Of a stretch of 64,000 nucleotides of DNA, positions 59,973-64,000 are shown one piece after another. The stretch's first letter is position 1; every line of letters begins with the position of its first letter. The DNA is from JAIBJN01 sp963839745 (GTDB lineage: Bacteria; Actinomycetota; Thermoleophilia; Gaiellales; Gaiellaceae). The notes beneath the pieces were generated by a model. That model was not told the DNA's origin and did no database searches. It worked only from the letters and a program-made list of their open reading frames with translations. The stretch covers positions 186,001 through 250,000 of the forward strand of contig CAWIWC010000010.1 in the NCBI GenBank assembly GCA_963839745.1. Reading direction: 5' to 3'. Position numbers and translations under genes: made by a program.

Positions 59973-61304
59973 ATGGAGAGACACGAGCCACGGGTGCAGG
60001 GCCGGGCGTTCGCGTCAGCGGCTGCCGCGACCTTCGCGACGAACATGGTTGCGGCCGCCCTCTCGCTGGCGAACGTCCTCATAACTGCGCGGCAGCTCGG
60101 CCCGTCGGGGCGCGGAGAGCTCGCCTTCCTCACGACGGTCGCGATGCTGACCGCCGCGCTGTCGTCGTTCGGCGTCGAAGAGGCCCACGCGAACCTGGCC
60201 GCCACGATGCCCAGGGTGCGGCGGGCGCTTGCGAGCAACTCGCTGGCGTTCGGACTCGTCCTCGGCGCCCTGGCGGCGGGCTTCGTCGCGCTGATGATGG
60301 CGCTGTTTCCCGGGATGGCGGCCGGTTCGTCGCCTCGCCTGCTCGTCGTGGCCTTCGTCGCGATACCGATTCTCCTGATCCAGCTGTACCTGCAGTTCCT
60401 CGTCCGGGCCGACTACGGCTTCACGGTTGCGAACGTCGCGACGCTCGCGGGAGTAGTGCTGAATTTCGCAGTGAACGCGCTCCTCGCTGCGCTCGGGCTC
60501 ATCACGGTGGGCACCGCCCTCCTGGCGTGGCTGGCCGGCCAGCTGCTCGCCACCGCTCTGCTCGCCGCGTACGTCCACCGGCGGCTTGTCGGCTTCGGCA
60601 GGCCGAAGGGCGATCTCGCGCGTGAGTCGTTTGCGTTCGGCCTGCGTGCTCACGCTGGCCGGGTGATGAAGACCGGGAACTACCGGCTCGACCAGTGGCT
60701 CCTCGGCTCGATTGCCGGGACGCGCGAGCTCGGCCTGTACAGCGTGGCGGTGGCGTGGGCAGAAGCGCTCTTCTACCTCCCCGAGGCACTCGGGATGGTC
60801 CTCCGCCCCGACGTGGCGCGGGCTTCGGCCTCGGAAGCAGGCCGAAGGGTCGCCGTGGTCTTTCGGATCGCGATCCTGATCACGATTCCCGTCGTGATCG
60901 TGCTCATCGTGGCTGCGCCGATTCTCTGCGTCACCGTCTTCGGAGACGAGTTCCGCGGGTCGATCGATGACCTCCGTGTGCTCGCCCCGGGAGCGTTCGG
61001 GATCACGGCGATGAAGCTGTTCGGCAACGCCCTGACGGCGCAGCGCCAGCCGATGCTCGCGAACGCCGCCCTCGCAATCGCCTTCGGAGCGACGATCGGC
61101 CTCGATCTCCTGCTCATCCCTCGCTACGGCGGCGTTGGCGCGGCGTTCGCCTCGACTCTCGCGTACACGGCGGGTGGGATCGCCGTGGCCGTCATCTTCA
61201 GCCGGGCGCTCCGGGTGCGGGGAGCCGACTTCGTTCCGCGCCCCGGCGATCTCGGCCGGCTGTCGGCGAGCCTCCGCGCGCGAGGCGCGCGGGCTCCGAC
61301 TTAG
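59973..61304 (+). CDS. Polysaccharide flippase (MOP/Wzx superfamily)
   Basis: 443 aa, ATG 59973, 12-14 TM helices. SLANVLITARQLGPSGRGELAF at the N-terminus and RLDQWLLGSIAGTRELGLYSV in the middle are typical of polysaccharide_synt/MurJ-like lipid-linked oligosaccharide flippases. It should move a lipid-linked glycan unit across the membrane. It is divergent from the GT2 gene and followed within 9 nt by the PIG-L gene. Confidence 0.92.
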   Translation: MERHEPRVQGRAFASAAAATFATNMVAAALSLANVLITARQLGPSGRGELAFLTTVAMLTAALSSFGVEEAHANLAATMPRVRRALASNSLAFGLVLGALAAGFVALMMALFPGMAAGSSPRLLVVAFVAIPILLIQLYLQFLVRADYGFTVANVATLAGVVLNFAVNALLAALGLITVGTALLAWLAGQLLATALLAAYVHRRLVGFGRPKGDLARESFAFGLRAHAGRVMKTGNYRLDQWLLGSIAGTRELGLYSVAVAWAEALFYLPEALGMVLRPDVARASASEAGRRVAVVFRIAILITIPVVIVLIVAAPILCVTVFGDEFRGSIDDLRVLAPGAFGITAMKLFGNALTAQRQPMLANAALAIAFGATIGLDLLLIPRYGGVGAAFASTLAYTAGGIAVAVIFSRALRVRGADFVPRPGDLGRLSASLRARGARAPT

Positions 61305-61312
61305 GTCATCGA

Positions 61313-62198
61313 GTGATGGACGACGCGAAAGCACTCGCGGCGATCGCGACGGCGATCGGCGACGACTCCGCACGCCGGCCGACGCCGGCGTCGCGGCGGC
61401 GACAGACGTCGGGCGACACGTCGCGTGCTCTCGAACCTCACCTCGACGACGCGGCGCTCTCGCTCGGCGCGACGGTCGCGCGCGCGAGCCGGTCAGGCGC
61501 TCGAGTCGACGTCGTAAACGTCTTCGCCAACGATCCCGAGTCGACGGCGGGCGCGGGGCCCTGGGACGCGGCATGCGGCTTCACGAGCGCCGCCGAGGCG
61601 GCCCGGGCGCGCCGCGAGGAGGACCGGCGTGCGTGCCGGCTGCTCGGGGCGGCGGCTGTTTGGCTTCCGTTTGCGGACTACGAATACGAGCAGGACGTCG
61701 ACGACGACGGCCTCTGGGCGGCCTTGGCCGACGTGGTCGGAGCGGCGGAGACGGTGCTGATGCCCGGATTTCCGCTCGCGGCGCCCGACCATCTCGGCTC
61801 ACGCGCCTGCTGCTCGCCCGGCCGCTCCCCGGCGTCCGTGCCGGTCTCTACGTCGAGCAGCCGTACGCGACATGGCGACTGATCGGAAGAGGTCGGCGAA
61901 CAGGGGCTCAGGGCCTCACCCCTTCGCAGGGGCTGCGGAACCTCTTCGCGATCGCGTTCCGGACGCGACAGGCCGAAGCCTGCAGGCACCCTCGGATCCC
62001 ACCGGTGCTCTCGAACGGGTGGACGCCCTCGCCTGGCTCTCGCTTCCGATGTCGCCGAGGGATTGGTGGATCAAGCAGCGAGCGATTCGCGCCTACAAGT
62101 CACAGGTGGACGGCTTTGGGCCGCTCGTCATCTCGCGGATGGTCGCCTACGAGGTCGGATGGGGCGGGGAGGCCATCGCATGGCTTCCCTCCTCGTGA
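61313..62198 (+). pseudogene. PIG-L (LmbE-like) N-deacetylase, broken by several frameshifts
   Basis: The zinc motif PHLDDAALSLGATVARA is at about 61436. The frame seems to jump near 61434-61436 (VLS directly precedes PHLDD in another frame), near 61794 (from PGFPLAAPDH to RLTRLLLARPLPGVRAGLYVEQ), and between 61900 and 61990 (to ALERVDALAWLSLPMS then DWWIKQRAIRAYKSQ). Stop TGA 62196-62198. The coded pieces are all well conserved, so sequence error is more likely than decay. The start is unresolved. The family deacetylates sugars such as GlcNAc-PI. Confidence 0.65.
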
Positions 62199-62298
62199 GT
62201 CGGCCGGTCGCGCTTGGAGGGCCGCAGGTTGCCTAGTATCATTGACTTCTTGTCACTGCGGCCATTCGGTTTAGCTGCGACGCGACCGACGACAGACC

Positions 62299-63142
62299 AT
62301 GAAGACTGAGATTCCTCCCGGCGAGCCGCGCACGCCTGCCGAGCTGCGCGAGCATTACGAGATCGAGAAGGAGCTCGCAAATCGCCTGCGAGCTGCCCCG
62401 CAGGCGGGTCGGCTCGAGCTCTACGGCCCGGTCTACAACGAGCTGTTCCAGCGCGTGCCGCTCCACCCGCAGCTGGTGAAGAAGACGGATCCGGAGTCGT
62501 TCGCCTGGGCCATCCAGCGGCAGAGCCTCATCCTCGAGCCGTTCCTCAGGCCCGACGCAACCTTCCTCGAGGTGGGCGCCGGAGACTGCGCGCTGTCGGT
62601 CGCCGTGTCTTCGCGCGTTCGGAAGGTCTATGCGGTGGACGTTTCGGACGAGATCATGAGGGATCTCGAGCTACCAGCCAACGTCGAGGGGCGGCTCTCC
62701 GACGGGACGAATATCCCCGTCTCCCCGGGCAGCATCGACGTCGCGTACAGCAACCAGGTCATCGAGCACCTCCATCCGGAAGACGCAGGCGACCAGCTCA
62801 CCAACATCTTCGATTCCCTGGCACGGGGCGGCGTGTACGTATGTATCACGCCGAATCGCGTCTCCGGGCCGCACGATATCTCCAAGTATTTCGACGACGT
62901 TGCAACCGGGTTTCACCTGAAGGAATACACGTTTCGAGAGCTCCGTCGCCTGTTCGAGGACATCGGCTTCTCGCGGGTGACAGCGTGCGTCGGCGCCGAG
63001 GTCGCTACTTCGGCACGCATCCCGTCCCGGTCGAGATGACAGAGCGAATCCTGGCGAGATTCCCTGCTTCGGCCAGGAGGAGGGTCGCGGACCATCTCCT
63101 GGTCAGCGGCATCCTCGGATCCGGATCATCGGGCGGAAGTAA
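62299..63142 (+). CDS. SAM-dependent methyltransferase (two frameshifts near its end)
   Basis: ATG 62299. Motif I: ATFLEVGAGDCALSVAVS; acidic residue in VYAVDVSDEIM; motif IV: IDVAYSNQVIEHLHPEDA; GGVYVCITPNRVSGPHD. The frame breaks near 62997 (continuing GRYFGTHPVPVEMTERILAR) and near 63118 (continuing IRIIGRK to TAA 63140-63142). Adding one base at each gives 281 aa. Resembles the methyltransferases of polysaccharide clusters. Convergent with the GT4 gene, 15 nt apart. Confidence 0.8.
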
Positions 63143-63157
63143 CCGCGACAGGGAGGC

Positions 63158-64000
63158 TCACCGAGTTGAGGGCCCCCCGCCGGCGCAACTCCGAATGAAT
63201 CGCGCGACGCGGTCGGCCTGAGCCTCCAGCGTGAGAGTCCGCACGAGCTCGAGGCCCCGCTCGACGCATGCGGCCTGGAGCTCGAGGTCATCCGCGAGCC
63301 GGTGGATTCCGGCGACCAGGGCGTCGAGATCGGCAGGAGGGACGAGGACGGCAGCCGGCCGTCGTCCACGGCGGAGCGCACGCCGCCGACGTCCGTGGCG
63401 ACGATCGGCGTCGCCGAGGCGAACGCCTCGATGAGCACCTTGGGGAACCCCTCGCTCAGGGAGACGTGGACGAAGAGGTCGGCTCGCCGGTAGAGGTCCA
63501 GCAGCTCGGGGCCGAAGGGGACGTAGCTCCGCACCGTGACGCGGTCGGCGAGCCCGTGCTCGTGGATTCGCTGCGTGACCTGCTCCTCGAGCGGGCCCCG
63601 TCCGACCCAGGTGAGGCGGTACCGGCCCGGCTCGGCGGCCTCGAGGCGCGCGAGCGCGTCGACGAGGAGGAGCGGGTTCTTCTCCGTCTCGAGCCGCCCG
63701 ACGGTCAGAGCAAGACGACGCTCGATCGCGATCGCGCGACGTGGAGGCAACGATGTCGGCGGCACGCACGACCGACTCCGCCAGCTCGAGGACATTGGCG
63801 CGCGGCGCTCCGTAGCGCTCGAGCGAGCTCAGTCCCCTGGACGGTGACCTGCGCCCGGCGAGCCAGGAGGCGGAACGCTCCGTCGAGGAGGTGGACGGCG
63901 GCGAGCGCGGGGACGCGCTTCCACCCCGAGACGCGCTTTCGGTAGAGCTCGACGCTGTTCTGGCGAACGCCGAGCACGATCCGCTTGCGACGGGCCAGCG
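63158..64000 (-). CDS. GT4 glycosyltransferase, C-terminal part (partial, three frameshifts)
   Basis: Runs off the right edge of the window. GT-B fold: AADIVA then RRLALTVGRLETEKNPLLLV, YRLTWVGRGPLEEQV, RVTVRSYVPFGPELLDLYRR, the donor-site glutamates in VHVSLSEGFPKVLIEAFASA and TPIVATDVGGVRSAV, then VLVPPADLDALVAGI to the stop at 63158. Frame breaks lie near 63825-63835, 63738-63751 and 63355-63362. Transfers a sugar from a nucleotide donor to a glycan. The N-terminal acceptor domain is mostly outside. Confidence 0.78.
   Translation of the reverse strand, partial: RWPVASGSCSAFARTASSSTESASRGGSASPRSPPSTSSTERSASWLAGRRSPSRGLSSLERYGAPRANVLELAESVVRAADIVASTSRDRDRASSCSDRRAARDGEEPAPPRRRARAPRGRRAGPVPPHLGRTGPARGAGHAANPRARARRPRHGAELRPLRPRAAGPLPASRPLRPRLPERGVPQGAHRGVRLGDADRRHGRRRRALRRGRRPAAVLVPPADLDALVAGIHRLADDLELQAACVERGLELVRTLTLEAQADRVARFIRSCAGGGPSTR

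Overview
This is a GC-rich (roughly 70 percent) chromosomal segment, densely coded on both strands, with many GTG starts and 4-nt ATGA/GTGA gene overlaps. The gene content suggests an actinobacterium, most likely of the Thermoleophilia (Gaiellales/Solirubrobacterales) type: F420-type LLM oxidoreductases, an AddAB/AdnAB-like helicase-nuclease pair with iron-sulfur nuclease domains, a baeRF/Vms1-like protein, a DUF3105 protein, a PadR regulator, and a trxB gene behind a SigR/SigH-like promoter. The lineage is inferred from gene content, not from a marker gene.

Layout. 0-2.5 kb: end of a sugar-binding protein gene and two sugar ABC permeases, the first carrying an inserted extracellular beta-sandwich domain. 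2.5-5 kb: flavoprotein, membrane/beta-helix protein, small zinc-ribbon protein. 5-11.4 kb: the AddB/AddA-like pair. 11.4-22.5 kb: small membrane protein, endonuclease III, zinc-ribbon/PAS protein, thioredoxin reductase, baeRF protein, histidine kinase, RmuC, nitrilase, class V aminotransferase, EamA exporter, glycine-rich protein, VOC protein. 22.6-30.7 kb: DinG-like helicase, DUF3105 protein, tRNA-Leu(TAA), an S55-peptidase-like secreted protein, NfeD-like and CBS proteins, exopolyphosphatase, initiator tRNA-fMet with a terminator, methyltransferase, DHFR-like reductase. 30.8-33.3 kb: PadR/membrane-protein operon facing a two-gene membrane module across a 26-bp palindrome. 33.6-41 kb: MFS exporter, gamma-glutamyltransferase, SRPBCC protein, secreted beta-helix protein, VOC protein, Cys-pair-repeat lipoprotein, LLM oxidoreductase. 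41.9-45.1 kb holds gene remnants and a glycosyltransferase, DNA-3-methyladenine glycosylase and an MFS exporter. 45.1-56.8 kb: ring-cleavage-type VOC protein, OLD nuclease, UspA, cupin plus F420 oxidoreductase, VOC plus flavoprotein, a response regulator/kinase operon, NagA-like deacetylase, CorC-like protein, epimerase-like VOC, M20 peptidase. 57-64 kb: surface-polysaccharide cluster (epimerase, polysaccharide deacetylase, GT2, flippase, PIG-L deacetylase, methyltransferase, GT4).

Quality warning. At least fifteen single-base frame breaks interrupt otherwise well-conserved proteins. In most cases restoring one base gives a full-length family member. Seven or more lie between 61.4 and 63.9 kb. 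I read most of them as sequence or assembly errors rather than decay. Two places (41.9-42.0 kb and 44.9-45.1 kb) instead look like true gene remnants or a misjoin.

There are no rRNA genes, insertion sequences, CRISPR arrays or prophage genes. No gene-free stretch exceeds 300 bases; the longest is 56830-57118. The most original items are the Cys-pair-repeat HGxxH lipoprotein (39669-40880), the permease with an inserted domain (140-1480), the hairpin over the start codon of the CorC-like gene (54090-54112), and the PadR palindrome next to the two-gene membrane module (31783-33344).
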